Shown piece after piece: positions 17,936-26,062 of a DNA stretch of 42,432 nucleotides (position 1 is the first letter of the stretch; every line of letters begins with the position of its first letter). The notes below the pieces were generated by a model, which was not told where the DNA came from, did no database searches, and saw nothing but the letters and a program-made list of their open reading frames with translations. Source of the stretch: Burkholderiales bacterium (GTDB lineage Bacteria > Pseudomonadota > Gammaproteobacteria > Burkholderiales > UBA11063); NCBI GenBank assembly GCA_019748155.1, contig JAIEPY010000025.1, forward strand, positions 1 through 42,432, given 5' to 3'. The position numbers were made by a program, and so were the translations under genes.

Positions 17936-18298
17936 TTAGCCCTTCAAAAGATCTGATAACTCCTCATCACTAAATAAGCGTGAGCGAGTTATAAAACGTA
18001 GCCCGCTCGGTCGCTCCAAAGAAAACATTCCGCCATTACCGGGTATTGCATCTATAATTAACTGGGTATGTTTCCAATATTCATATTGTGATTTACTCAT
18101 ATAAAACGGCACGCCACCAATCTCACCGAGCAGGATATCTGCATCACCTAACATAAACTCACCAGCGGCAAAACACATCGGAGCACTACCGTCACAACAC
18201 CCTCCGGATTGGTGGAAAATTAATTCGCCATGTTCCGCACGTAAATTACTGATTAGTTTCAGTGCTGCATCACTTGCAATTACTCGTTGTATTGCCAT
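17936..18298 (-). CDS. DUF779 protein associated with aldehyde dehydrogenase
   Basis: 120-aa soluble protein of the DUF779 family, usually encoded beside NAD-dependent aldehyde dehydrogenases of the AldB/ExaC type. Hallmarks seen here are LIFHQSGGCCDGSAPMC (26-42), with three Cys, and the YMSKSQYEYWKHTQLIID segment. The Cys cluster could bind a metal, but its biochemical role is not established. It sits between the dehydrogenase and eutB on the same strand, which fits a role tied to acetaldehyde oxidation. The RBS is weak. Confidence 0.85.
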   Translation of the reverse strand: MAIQRVIASDAALKLISNLRAEHGELIFHQSGGCCDGSAPMCFAAGEFMLGDADILLGEIGGVPFYMSKSQYEYWKHTQLIIDAIPGNGGMFSLERPSGLRFITRSRLFSDEELSDLLKG

Positions 18299-18339
18299 AA
18301 TTGTTTAACTCATTTATAAATTTATTAAGCTAATAAAGC

Positions 18340-18374
18340 ACAAAGCTGACTATATATTAATAAGCCAGCTTTGT
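18340..18374 (-). terminator. Hairpin between aldehyde dehydrogenase and DUF779 genes (possible attenuator)
   Basis: ACAAAGCTG (18340-18348) and CAGCTTTGT (18366-18374) form a perfect 9-bp stem with a 17-nt AT-rich loop. Following bases on the minus strand (GCTTTATTAG) lack a clean T-run, so it may only partly terminate or may stabilise the upstream mRNA, giving different levels of dehydrogenase and eut genes. Confidence 0.4.
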
Positions 18375-18397
18375 TTCACATTAATTAATTGACTCAG

Positions 18398-19918
18398 TTA
18401 AAAAAAGCCTAGCGCATTAGGACTATAACTTACCAATAGATTTTTAGTTTGTTGGTAGTGATCCAGCATCATTTTATGTGTCTCACGTCCAATTCCAGAT
18501 TGTTTATAGCCACCAAAAGCAGCATGTGCCGGATAAGCATGATAACAATTAGTCCAGACACGACCAGCCTGAATAGCCTTACCAGCTCTAAATGCACGAC
18601 TACCGTCACGTGTCCAAACCCCAGCACCCAAACCATAAAGTGTATCGTTGGCAATAGCTAATGCCTCTTCTTCATCTTTAAACGTAGTTACTGATAATAC
18701 TGGCCCAAAAATTTCTTCTTGGAAAATACGCATCTTATTATGCCCTTTGAATACCGTCGGACGAACGTAATAACCACCAGCCAAATCTCCCTCCAGCAAG
18801 TTGCGTTCACCACCGATTAAACATTGAGCACCTTCTTGTTTACCCAAATCAATATAGGATAAAATTTTCTCCAATTGTTCCTGAGATGCCTGCGCACCAA
18901 TCATGGTTGAACTATCTAGCGGATTACCTTGCTTAATTGCAGCAACCCGTTTTAAAGCGCGCTCCATGAAGCGCTCGTAGATTGATTCCTGAATCAAAGC
19001 ACGCGATGGACAAGTACAAACTTCACCCTGATTTAAGGCAAACATGGCAAAACCTTCGAGTGCTTTGTCAAAATAAGCATCATCCGCACTCATCACATCT
19101 TCAAAGAAGATATTAGGTGATTTGCCACCAAGTTCCAAAGTAACTGGAATTATATTTTGTGAGGCATATTGCATAATTAGACGTCCGGTGGTAGTTTCAC
19201 CTGTAAACGCAATTTTTGCAATTCGGCTGCTAGAAGCTAACGGTTTACCAGCTTCTAGTCCAAAACCATTGACTATATTTAAAACTCCGGCTGGCAATAA
19301 ATCACCGATAATTTCAAGTAAAACTAAAATAGATGCAGGTGTCTGTTCAGCTGGTTTTAGCACCACGCAGTTTCCGGCAGCTAAAGCCGGAGCTAGTTTC
19401 CATACCGCCATTAAAATCGGAAAATTCCACGGAATAATTTGCCCAACCACGCCTAATGGCTCGTGGAAATGATAGGCCATTGTTTCATGATCAATCTCAG
19501 CGATACTACCCTCTTGAGCACGGATACAACCCGCAAAATAACGAAAATGATCAATAGCCAAAGGAATATCTGCCGCCATAGCTTCGCGTAGTGGCTTACC
19601 ATTATCAATAGTTTCGGCAACGGCAATTAATTTAAGGTTACTCTCCATCCGATCGGCAATTTTATTTAAGATATTGGCACGTTCGGTAGCTGACGTTTTA
19701 CCCCAGGCAACTTTCGCACCATGTGCCGCGTCTAGTGCCGCATCAATATCCTTAGAGTTTGAACGTGGAATTTGGCAAAATATTTGTCCAGTCAACGGCG
19801 TCACATTATCGAAATATTGCCCGTCAATTGGTTCTATCCATTTACCGCCAATATAATTAGCATACTTAGTTTTGTATGGGTTTTGTAGACCTAAACTTGA
19901 TAGATTAGCAAATGTCAT
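18398..19918 (-). CDS. NAD-dependent (acet)aldehyde dehydrogenase, AldB/ExaC type
   Basis: Non-acylating aldehyde dehydrogenase of 506 aa, the usual AldB/ExaC length. Motifs: [19 protein letters not shown] (about 160-178), the NAD-site FTGETTTGR near 240, general base Glu in LELGGKSPN near 265, and catalytic Cys301 in GEVCTCPSR. Expected reaction: acetaldehyde to acetate with NAD+. First gene of the ethanolamine unit and next to the DUF779 gene, so it removes the acetaldehyde made by EutBC. Strong RBS (CAGGAG) before ATG. It lacks the CoA-binding features of EutE, so the product should be acetate, not acetyl-CoA. Confidence 0.93.
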   Translation of the reverse strand: MTFANLSSLGLQNPYKTKYANYIGGKWIEPIDGQYFDNVTPLTGQIFCQIPRSNSKDIDAALDAAHGAKVAWGKTSATERANILNKIADRMESNLKLIAVAETIDNGKPLREAMAADIPLAIDHFRYFAGCIRAQEGSIAEIDHETMAYHFHEPLGVVGQIIPWNFPILMAVWKLAPALAAGNCVVLKPAEQTPASILVLLEIIGDLLPAGVLNIVNGFGLEAGKPLASSSRIAKIAFTGETTTGRLIMQYASQNIIPVTLELGGKSPNIFFEDVMSADDAYFDKALEGFAMFALNQGEVCTCPSRALIQESIYERFMERALKRVAAIKQGNPLDSSTMIGAQASQEQLEKILSYIDLGKQEGAQCLIGGERNLLEGDLAGGYYVRPTVFKGHNKMRIFQEEIFGPVLSVTTFKDEEEALAIANDTLYGLGAGVWTRDGSRAFRAGKAIQAGRVWTNCYHAYPAHAAFGGYKQSGIGRETHKMMLDHYQQTKNLLVSYSPNALGFF

Positions 19919-20075
19919 TATTTCTCTCCTGAAATTATTATAATCCTTATTTCATCCCGAAAGATTAGGCTCTGATGTTAGCATAAAATAATACTAATTT
20001 ACTCAACTATACATGCTGCATTGCAACACTTTGCTTTTCTTTGTTTAATTCACTACGCATGTGTTTTATGCGGGC

Positions 20076-20110
20076 AAAAAATTACCAGCTAAATAATTAG
20101 CTGGTAATTT
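20076..20110 (-). terminator. Rho-independent terminator of the small lipoprotein gene
   Basis: A perfect 14-bp stem (AAATTACCAGCTAA, 20079-20092, with its complement at 20097-20110) and a 4-nt loop. On the minus strand it is followed by more T residues. It is 22 bp beyond the lipoprotein stop and separates it from the ethanolamine unit. Confidence 0.85.
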
Positions 20111-20131
20111 AATGCTAGTATTTACAACCTT

Positions 20132-20572
20132 CTAAGGGCAGGTTTTAGCAGAAATAGATGATCCAAGCGCCGCAGCACCAGCAGAACCATTAAACTGCAA
20201 TGGAATTACTGGAGTAGTTATCAAAGAAGTTGAACTTTCTGAAAAATTAAACGTACAACTTGGATTAGCACTAATCGTGCCAGCCGTACAATTTCCACTA
20301 GTAGTCCATTTGGCCGGAAGTGTACCAGCTGCCTCAATATAAGCTATTGGCGAAACATTAGTATAGCTTATTGTATAAGAATAAGTCATATAATAAACTA
20401 CAGGGCTCTCAGATTTACCACAAGAATATCCTCCACCGACAACAGATACAGAACCATAAGAATATCCACCCACAGTATTTACAGGAGGTAAGTAGCTACT
20501 ACTTGATGTACCACTAGTACAAGCAGATAAAAATAAAGCACTACTCAAAACTACAAATAGCAATTTTTTCAT
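20132..20572 (-). CDS. Small Ser/Gly/Tyr-rich lipoprotein of unknown function
   Basis: 146 aa from the ATG at 20572 (MKKLLF...), chosen because it begins a textbook lipoprotein signal; an ATG three codons earlier is also possible. The signal runs MKKLLFVVLSSALFLSAC with lipobox LSAC (Cys18), so the mature protein should be membrane anchored. The rest is low in charge and rich in Ser, Thr, Gly and Tyr, with paired cysteines (Cys in GGYSCGK, GNCTAG, NPSCTF, KTCP) that could form disulfides. I do not recognise a domain. It has its own terminator and is divergent from yggS. Confidence 0.7.
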   Translation of the reverse strand: MKKLLFVVLSSALFLSACTSGTSSSSYLPPVNTVGGYSYGSVSVVGGGYSCGKSESPVVYYMTYSYTISYTNVSPIAYIEAAGTLPAKWTTSGNCTAGTISANPSCTFNFSESSTSLITTPVIPLQFNGSAGAAALGSSISAKTCP

Positions 20573-20699
20573 AATTAACACTTCTAAAAACTATATTAAT
20601 CAAAATCTTATACACATACGCGTGTGCATAAATGGCAAGAAAGTAGCATAAATGGGCCTAACATCATCAATAAAATACAAAATATCACCCAGTAAGCTA

Positions 20700-20708
20700 T
20701 GCTATAAT
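20700..20708 (+). promoter_or_regulatory. Extended -10 promoter of yggS-proC
   Basis: TATGCTATAAT ends at 20708, giving TG-N-TATAAT, about 40 bp upstream of the yggS ATG. The -35 region is poor. Confidence 0.55.
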
Positions 20709-20747
20709 CAAAGTCCTTTATTATAACATTACAATACAAAACTGCCA

Positions 20748-21431
20748 ATGACTAATATTACTCAACAAATTATTAAAATCAGACAAGAATTAGTCCAATA
20801 TACAAAGAGCAGTGCAGTAAACTTAATCGCAGTAAGCAAAACTATAGCCATTGAAGCAATTCAAGAAGCATATCACGCTGCACAGCAAATTGCATTTGGC
20901 GAAAACTACCCCCAAGAACTGGCAAGCAAAGTAGAACAGCTACAAAACTTACCTTTAGAATGGCACTTTATTGGTAATATCCAAAGTAATAAAACAAAAT
21001 TAATCGCCGAAAATGCAGCATGGGCTCATACCTTGGCAAACACAAATCACGCCAAACGCTTAAATAATCAGCGCCCAGCCCATCTGGCACCACTTCAAGT
21101 GCTGATTGAAGTAAATATCAGTGATGAAGTATCCAAACATGGTTTAAGTAATTTTGCAGAAATCGCAATTCTCGCCAAAGAGATAAACTCATTACCCAAT
21201 TTAAAATTACGTGGATTAATGGGGATGGCAAGCGCTACAGACAATATTGAATTAATCAAAGCACAATTTAATCAGCTAAAAAATTACCAGCAACAACTGA
21301 ACGAACAGGGATTTAATCTGGATCAATTATCAATGGGAATGTCAGGAGACTATACTCACGCCCTAGAATGTGGAGCAACCATGATTCGCATCGGCAGTTT
21401 AATTTTTGGAGAACGCAATTATGACAACTAA
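20748..21431 (+). CDS. yggS: YggS/PLPBP-family pyridoxal-phosphate homeostasis protein
   Basis: 227-aa PLP-binding protein with an alanine-racemase-like barrel fold but no known enzyme activity; it buffers PLP and affects amino-acid and keto-acid balance. Motifs: LIAVSKT with the PLP Lys near residue 28-30, FGENYPQELASK, WHFIGNIQSNK, GLMGMA, and MSGDYTHALECGATMIRIGSLIFGER at the C-terminus. ATG at 20748 has no clear Shine-Dalgarno site. It overlaps proC by 11 bp; a yggS-proC pairing is widespread in bacteria. Confidence 0.95.
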   Translation: MTNITQQIIKIRQELVQYTKSSAVNLIAVSKTIAIEAIQEAYHAAQQIAFGENYPQELASKVEQLQNLPLEWHFIGNIQSNKTKLIAENAAWAHTLANTNHAKRLNNQRPAHLAPLQVLIEVNISDEVSKHGLSNFAEIAILAKEINSLPNLKLRGLMGMASATDNIELIKAQFNQLKNYQQQLNEQGFNLDQLSMGMSGDYTHALECGATMIRIGSLIFGERNYDN

Positions 21432-22233
21432 ATTAGTATTTCTAGGTGGCGGTAATATGGCTGAAGCTATTTTTGCTGGCTTGGTTAATAATTCACAGTT
21501 TGCGATTGAAGTAATCCAGCGCAATCCAGAAAAAGCGGCACGACTCCAAAACGACTATCCAAGCATAAAAGTTAACCCGACTCTTGATTACAAATTAAAT
21601 CAAGATGATATTTTGCTACTCGCAATCAAACCGCAACAAGCCAAAGAAGCATGCTTGGCAATTAAAAATAAAATTCATGACTGTCTGGTGGTATCGGTAA
21701 TGGCGGGCCTGTCAATTGCTAGTATCTCATCATGGATTGATAATCCGCGAATTATTCGTACCATGCCGAATACACCATCGAGTGTTGCACAAGGAATTAC
21801 GGCCATTTTTGCACCAAGCATAATAAGTGCCCAAGAGCAGCAACTAATTAACCTAATCTTCAGTACAATTGGGATAGTTTATACGGCGCAAACCGAGGGT
21901 GAAATTGACAAAATAGTTCCGCTAAGCAGTAGTGCAATTGGATTTGTTTATTACTTTATGGAAGGATTTATTAGTGCTGCAGTGAATGAGTTTGGTTTTA
22001 GCCAGCAGCAAGCTGATGTACTAATCCGCCAAGTGGTAAGTGGCAGCAGCGCATTACTCAGCGCCAACCCCGATATAAGCATTAGCGAACAACGAGCTCG
22101 CGTAACTTCAAAAAAAGGCGCGACGGAACAAGGAGTATTGACTTTTGAACGTGAAAAACTCCATGAAATAACTAAGCAAGCAATGCAAAATTGCTACTTA
22201 CGCATCTTAGAGATGGCAAAAGAGTTTAATTAG
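21421..22233 (+). CDS. proC: Pyrroline-5-carboxylate reductase
   Basis: Last step of proline synthesis: NAD(P)H-dependent reduction of P5C. 270 aa from the ATG at 21421, chosen because GGAG lies 9 nt upstream and the Rossmann motif FLGGGNMAEAI follows at once. Other hallmarks: LAIKPQQ, VSVMAGLS, RTMPNTPSSV, and the C-terminal VTSKKGATEQGVLTFE region that binds the substrate. It overlaps the end of yggS (ATG inside the last codons), so translation is coupled. The usual family length is 265-280 aa. Confidence 0.97.
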   Translation: MTTKLVFLGGGNMAEAIFAGLVNNSQFAIEVIQRNPEKAARLQNDYPSIKVNPTLDYKLNQDDILLLAIKPQQAKEACLAIKNKIHDCLVVSVMAGLSIASISSWIDNPRIIRTMPNTPSSVAQGITAIFAPSIISAQEQQLINLIFSTIGIVYTAQTEGEIDKIVPLSSSAIGFVYYFMEGFISAAVNEFGFSQQQADVLIRQVVSGSSALLSANPDISISEQRARVTSKKGATEQGVLTFEREKLHEITKQAMQNCYLRILEMAKEFN

Positions 22234-22252
22234 AGAGAATATTTACATCTCT

Positions 22253-22359
22253 TATACTCAAACTGATTCGAAATACTGGTAGGCTCCATGCGACGAAGCT
22301 TACAGCTAGTAAGTGAGGAGCTTGGCAACGACTAAGTCAGATGAATCTGATTGAGTATA
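22253..22359 (+). repeat. 107-bp inverted-repeat element (MITE-like or structured RNA)
   Basis: TATACTCAAACTGATTC (22253-22269) is complementary at 15 of 17 positions to GAATCTGATTGAGTATA (22343-22359). Inside, GCTCC (22283-22287) pairs with GGAGC (22317-22321), and CTTAC (22299-22303) with GTAAG (22309-22313) around a 5-nt loop, so the whole can fold as one long interrupted hairpin. It has no ORF and is less AT-rich than its surroundings. It sits between proC and the PHP gene. No second copy was seen in the window. It may be a non-autonomous transposable element, a REP-like element or a leader RNA. Confidence 0.5.
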
Positions 22360-22374
22360 GAAAGGTGATTTAAC

Positions 22375-22403
22375 TTGAAATATCTTACATAATGATGTAT
22401 CAT
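22375..22403 (+). promoter_or_regulatory. Sigma-70 promoter of the PHP/permease operon with overlapping palindrome
   Basis: TTGAAA (22375-22380), a 17-bp spacer and TATCAT (22398-22403). The palindrome TAATGATGTATCATTA (22390-22405, 7-bp arms around GT) covers the -10 and looks like a repressor operator. The expected start is near 22410. Confidence 0.55.
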
Positions 22404-22417
22404 TACTAGCTAATAAA

Positions 22418-22454
22418 TAACTACCCTACCCATTTACTGGGTGGTTATTTTTTT
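22418..22454 (+). terminator. Terminator/attenuator hairpin just upstream of the PHP gene
   Basis: TAACTACCC (22418-22426) pairs with GGGTGGTTA (22439-22447, one G-U pair), followed by seven T (22448-22454). It can terminate yggS-proC transcripts, but it lies downstream of the promoter at 22375-22403 and 17 nt before the PHP ATG, so it would also act as an attenuator in that operon's leader. Confidence 0.7.
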
Positions 22455-22471
22455 ATTTTAAAGAAAATCCC

Positions 22472-23359
22472 ATGGAAAAAAAATTTATTCCGATTGACCT
22501 GCATTGTCACAGCACTCACTCAGATGGTTCGTTGAGTGTTGCTGGGGTAATGAGCCTTGCGAAAAACAATGGTGTTATCTATCAAGCACTTACCGATCAC
22601 GATACAGTAGAGGGAATTTCCGAAGCCCGCGAAATTTGTCAGCAACTAGCGATAAACTTTATTTCCGGTGTTGAAATTTCGGTAACCTGGCATCACAATA
22701 CGCTGATTCATATCATTGGCTTAGGAGTTGATGAAAACAATTCGCAATTAGTTGAGGAATTAGCTAAATTACGCGCATCAAGAATTGAGCGCGCTAAACG
22801 TATTGCGCACAATCTAACTAAAGTAGGTATCCACGGTGCATTTGAAGGTGCAATGGCGTTGTGTGAACATCCTGAAGCAATCAGTCGTACCCATTTTGGT
22901 AAATGGTTAGTCGATGCGGGACATGCAAAAGCTGGTAAAGCGTTTGAAAAATTTCTTGCACCCGGCAAAGTCGGTTATACCCAGCAATCTTGGGCAAGTC
23001 TGGAAAATGCAGTTAAGTGGATTGTCGAGAGTGGCGGTATTGCTGTCATTGCTCACCCTAGTCGCTATAAATTTACACGAACTAAGCTATTAAAATTAAT
23101 TGATGAATTTAAAAGCTATGGCGGAACTGGAATTGAGGTAATTAGTAGCTCACATTCATTACAAGATGAAGAAAATATTGCCTCTATCTGCCGAGTTAGT
23201 GGACTCAAGGCAAGTGTCGGCAGTGACTTTCACCAAGAAGAAAGTTATCGAACAATCCGCCCCGGCAAAAATAAAGCACTACCCTATGGATTAGATACAG
23301 TATTTCCGCATATTGGTATCGCTCCAGAAATTTATAACACTCACGGTGAACAATGTTAA
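22472..23359 (+). CDS. PHP-domain phosphatase, RNase AM / YciV (TrpH) family
   Basis: 295-aa metal-dependent phosphoesterase, close to E. coli YciV (293 aa), which removes 3'-phosphate from 3',5'-nucleoside bisphosphates and acts as a 5'-3' exoribonuclease on 5S rRNA and other RNAs. Metal ligands visible: DLHCHSTHSDGS (9-20), LTDHDTVEG, SGVEIS, IAHPSRY and the final GSDFHQE. ATG at 22472 with a weak purine-rich leader (AAAGAAAA). The stop overlaps the first permease start (ATGTTAA), so it heads a four-gene unit with three permeases, an unusual partnership. Confidence 0.88.
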   Translation: MEKKFIPIDLHCHSTHSDGSLSVAGVMSLAKNNGVIYQALTDHDTVEGISEAREICQQLAINFISGVEISVTWHHNTLIHIIGLGVDENNSQLVEELAKLRASRIERAKRIAHNLTKVGIHGAFEGAMALCEHPEAISRTHFGKWLVDAGHAKAGKAFEKFLAPGKVGYTQQSWASLENAVKWIVESGGIAVIAHPSRYKFTRTKLLKLIDEFKSYGGTGIEVISSSHSLQDEENIASICRVSGLKASVGSDFHQEESYRTIRPGKNKALPYGLDTVFPHIGIAPEIYNTHGEQC

Positions 23360-24684
23360 AAAATAAACTTAAACACGGTCTTACTTCGCGACATATCTTA
23401 ATGATTGCTCTTGGTAGCGCAATCGGCACAGGATTCTTCTTTGGCAGCGGTGGCTCAATAAAGCTTGCCGGACCAGCGATTCTCTTATCTTATAGTATCG
23501 GTGGAATAATGATGTATATCATTGTCCGTGCCCTTGGCGAAATGGCAGTTGCCGAACCAAGCTCTGGCTCATTTAGTTACTACGCTTATAAATACATTGG
23601 TAATTATGCCGGATTTGTTTCAGGCTGGAATTATTGGTTTAATTATATTATAGTCTGTATGCTAGAACTCACAGCAACCGGAATCTTCATGGACTATTGG
23701 TTTCCACAGTCTGTTCATTGGATTATCACCCTGGTGGTTATTGTACTCTTTACGGGAATCAATCTACTCAATGTTCGCATGTTTGGCGAATTCGAGTTTT
23801 GGTTTGCTGGAATCAAGGTTGTGACGGTAATCTGTCTGGTATTGTTTGGCATATATATTCTCGGCTTTGGCAACAACCATCAGCAAAGCGTATCCAATGT
23901 AAGTAATTTATGGCAAAATGGCGGATTCTTTGCCAATGGGCTGCAAGGATTTCTCTTTTCATTCGTAGTGGTAGTATTTTCCTTTGGTGGCACAGAATTA
24001 GTTGGAATCACCGCTGCCGAAGCAGAAAATCCACGCAAAACCATTCCAATGGCGATTAATGGAATTATCGTCCGAATCTTGTTATTCTATATTGCGACGC
24101 TTGCAATAATCATGTGTCTTTATCCGTGGAATAAGATTGATTCACAGATTAGTCCATTTGTCGATGTCTTTCAACAAATCGGAATTGCTAAAGCTGCCAG
24201 TTTAATGAATTTGGTTGCAATAACTGCCGCACTCTCTTCTTTAAACAGTGGGATCTATGGTACTGCGCGGATGGCTTACAATCTGGGATTACAAGGCAAT
24301 GCACCGCAAGCCATGACCAAAGTTTCAGCTAAAGGAAGTCCAGTTAACGCTATTATATTCTCCATTATCTGCATTGGATTAACAGTCTTTTTAAACTATC
24401 TCTACCCTAAACAAATTTTTAATGTCTTACTATCAATTGCAACTATTGCTGCGATAATTAACTGGATTACCATTTTGGTGACTCATATCAATTTTAAACG
24501 CAAATTTACTGGCATCAGCCACTATCCAATTTTCCTCTACCCTTTAAGTTCGATAATAGCCATAATATTTCTGCTTATGGTCGCAGGGGTTATGTATTTT
24601 ATGCCTGATTTCAAATTCGCAATTATAATTGCACCAATTTGGCTGTGTTTGCTAAGCATTGGCTACTTCATCAAAACTAAATAA
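23353..24684 (+). CDS. Amino-acid permease, APC superfamily AAT family (paralog 1 of 3)
   Basis: 443-aa inner-membrane transporter with 12 predicted segments. Family marks: RHILMIALGSAIGTGFFFG (TM1, substrate-carboxylate site), IMMYIIVRALGEMAV, PSSGSFSYYA, FEFWFAGIKV (TM5), and FSFGGTELVGITAAEAENP with PFVDVF after TM7. These belong to the proton-coupled ProY/AroP/LysP/GabP group; the amino acid cannot be assigned. It is the most divergent of the three paralogs (GSGGSIKLAGPA where the others have GAAKSIQxTGPS). ATG overlaps the PHP gene stop by 7 bp. Confidence 0.9.
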   Translation: MLKNKLKHGLTSRHILMIALGSAIGTGFFFGSGGSIKLAGPAILLSYSIGGIMMYIIVRALGEMAVAEPSSGSFSYYAYKYIGNYAGFVSGWNYWFNYIIVCMLELTATGIFMDYWFPQSVHWIITLVVIVLFTGINLLNVRMFGEFEFWFAGIKVVTVICLVLFGIYILGFGNNHQQSVSNVSNLWQNGGFFANGLQGFLFSFVVVVFSFGGTELVGITAAEAENPRKTIPMAINGIIVRILLFYIATLAIIMCLYPWNKIDSQISPFVDVFQQIGIAKAASLMNLVAITAALSSLNSGIYGTARMAYNLGLQGNAPQAMTKVSAKGSPVNAIIFSIICIGLTVFLNYLYPKQIFNVLLSIATIAAIINWITILVTHINFKRKFTGISHYPIFLYPLSSIIAIIFLLMVAGVMYFMPDFKFAIIIAPIWLCLLSIGYFIKTK

Positions 24685-24700
24685 TTAGTAGGTAAATAAT

Positions 24701-26062
24701 ATGACAGAACAAAAGAAATTACAACACCCTCTCAAAAACCGTCACATTCAAATGATCGCCTTAGGTGGCGTTATCGGTACTGGCTTATTTTTCGGCGCAG
24801 CCAAATCCATCCAATCCACCGGACCATCAATCATCCTGTCCTATATTTTAGGCGGACTGGTTATTTACATAATTATGCGTGCACTTGGCGAAATGACAGT
24901 CCATCACCCCTCATCAGGTTCATTTAGTGATTATGCTAATCGTTATATCAATAACTACACCGGATTTATTGCCGGCTGGACGGCATGGTTTGAATATACC
25001 GTCGTATGCATGGTCGAACTGACTGCCGTTACTTTCTTTTTAGATTATTGGATTCCGGGATTGCCACATTGGCTGGTTTGTCTTGGTCTGTTATTAATGT
25101 TTACGATGGTGCAGTTAATCAGCGTCCGTTTATTTGGTGAATTTGAATTTTGGTTTGCAGGGATAAAAATTGCGGCAATTATATTGATGCTCTTATTTAG
25201 CGCATATTTAGTTACATTCAATCCGCAAGTTCATGCTGGGACTATTAATAACTTACATAGCTACGCTAGTCTGGATGTATTCTTTGCTAGTGGCGCTAAA
25301 GGGTTCCTTTTCTCACTTGCAATCGTCATCTTTTCGTTCGGTGGTACTGAATTTGTGAGTATCGCAGCAGGTGAAGCTGAAAATCCGCGTAAATCAATCC
25401 CTCAGGCAATCAGCGGTGTAATTATTCGTATTATTCTCTTCTATATCTTAACAATTCTGGCGATTATTTGCTTATATCCCTTTAATAAATTAAATGCTAA
25501 TGTCAGTCCATTTGTCGATGTATTCAAAGAAATTGGGATTAATCAAGCAGCCACGGTAATGAATGCAGTAGCAATTACTGCTGCGCTCTCGGCGTTTAAT
25601 AGCTGCATGTACGCAGCCTCACGGATATTATTTAGTTTAGCCAAACAAGGCTCTGCACCAGCTAAATTAGCAATACTTAATAATATTAATATCCCGAGCA
25701 AAGCACTGCTTTTTACTAGTTTCTGCATCTTAATCAGCGTAATTGTAAATTATATTTTTCCCGAAAAAGCAATTATGTATTTGCTAACCATTGCCACTTG
25801 TGCGATCTTGACTTGCTGGTTTTTAATTTTATTAACTCAGATTTACTTCCGTAAAAAAATTGCACTTGATAAAATCAGTTATCGTCTTATTTTATACCCA
25901 GCTAGCAATATTTTTGCGATGTGTTTTCTAATTATGGTGATGTTTATTATGTTGTGGATTGATGATATGCGTGCTAGCGTAATTGTTACACCAATCTGGA
26001 TTTTTGCTTTATCAATCTTCTATGCCTTTAATAAAAAAATTAAAAGTAAAACCAATGGCTAA
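24701..26062 (+). CDS. Amino-acid permease, AAT family (paralog 2 of 3)
   Basis: 453 aa, 12 hydrophobic segments. NRHIQMIALGGVIGTGLFF in TM1, IMRALGEMTVHHPSSGSF, GEFEFWFAGIKIA, and FSFGGTEFVSIAAGEAENP give the AAT-family pattern. Much closer to paralog 3 than to paralog 1, also at DNA level in several stretches, so the pair likely arose by a later duplication. AGTAGGT precedes the ATG, 16 bp after paralog 1. The stop overlaps the start of paralog 3 (ATGGCTAA). Substrate unknown. Confidence 0.9.
   Translation: MTEQKKLQHPLKNRHIQMIALGGVIGTGLFFGAAKSIQSTGPSIILSYILGGLVIYIIMRALGEMTVHHPSSGSFSDYANRYINNYTGFIAGWTAWFEYTVVCMVELTAVTFFLDYWIPGLPHWLVCLGLLLMFTMVQLISVRLFGEFEFWFAGIKIAAIILMLLFSAYLVTFNPQVHAGTINNLHSYASLDVFFASGAKGFLFSLAIVIFSFGGTEFVSIAAGEAENPRKSIPQAISGVIIRIILFYILTILAIICLYPFNKLNANVSPFVDVFKEIGINQAATVMNAVAITAALSAFNSCMYAASRILFSLAKQGSAPAKLAILNNINIPSKALLFTSFCILISVIVNYIFPEKAIMYLLTIATCAILTCWFLILLTQIYFRKKIALDKISYRLILYPASNIFAMCFLIMVMFIMLWIDDMRASVIVTPIWIFALSIFYAFNKKIKSKTNG

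Noticed and set aside
18449-18661. Antisense open frames inside the aldehyde dehydrogenase and other long genes
   Set aside because: They lie wholly inside well-supported genes, lack ribosome-binding sites and encode no recognisable domains; they are chance frames.
19919-20075. Sigma-54 promoter for the aldehyde dehydrogenase/ethanolamine unit
   Set aside because: AldB/ExaC genes are often sigma-54 dependent, but no GG-N10-GC (-24/-12) pair was found; a TATAAT about 20 nt from the ATG is too close to be the promoter.
22253-22359. tRNA or known riboswitch in the 107-bp element
   Set aside because: No acceptor/T-loop pattern (GGTTCGAAT) or CCA end, and no T-box, lysine or SAM riboswitch core motifs.
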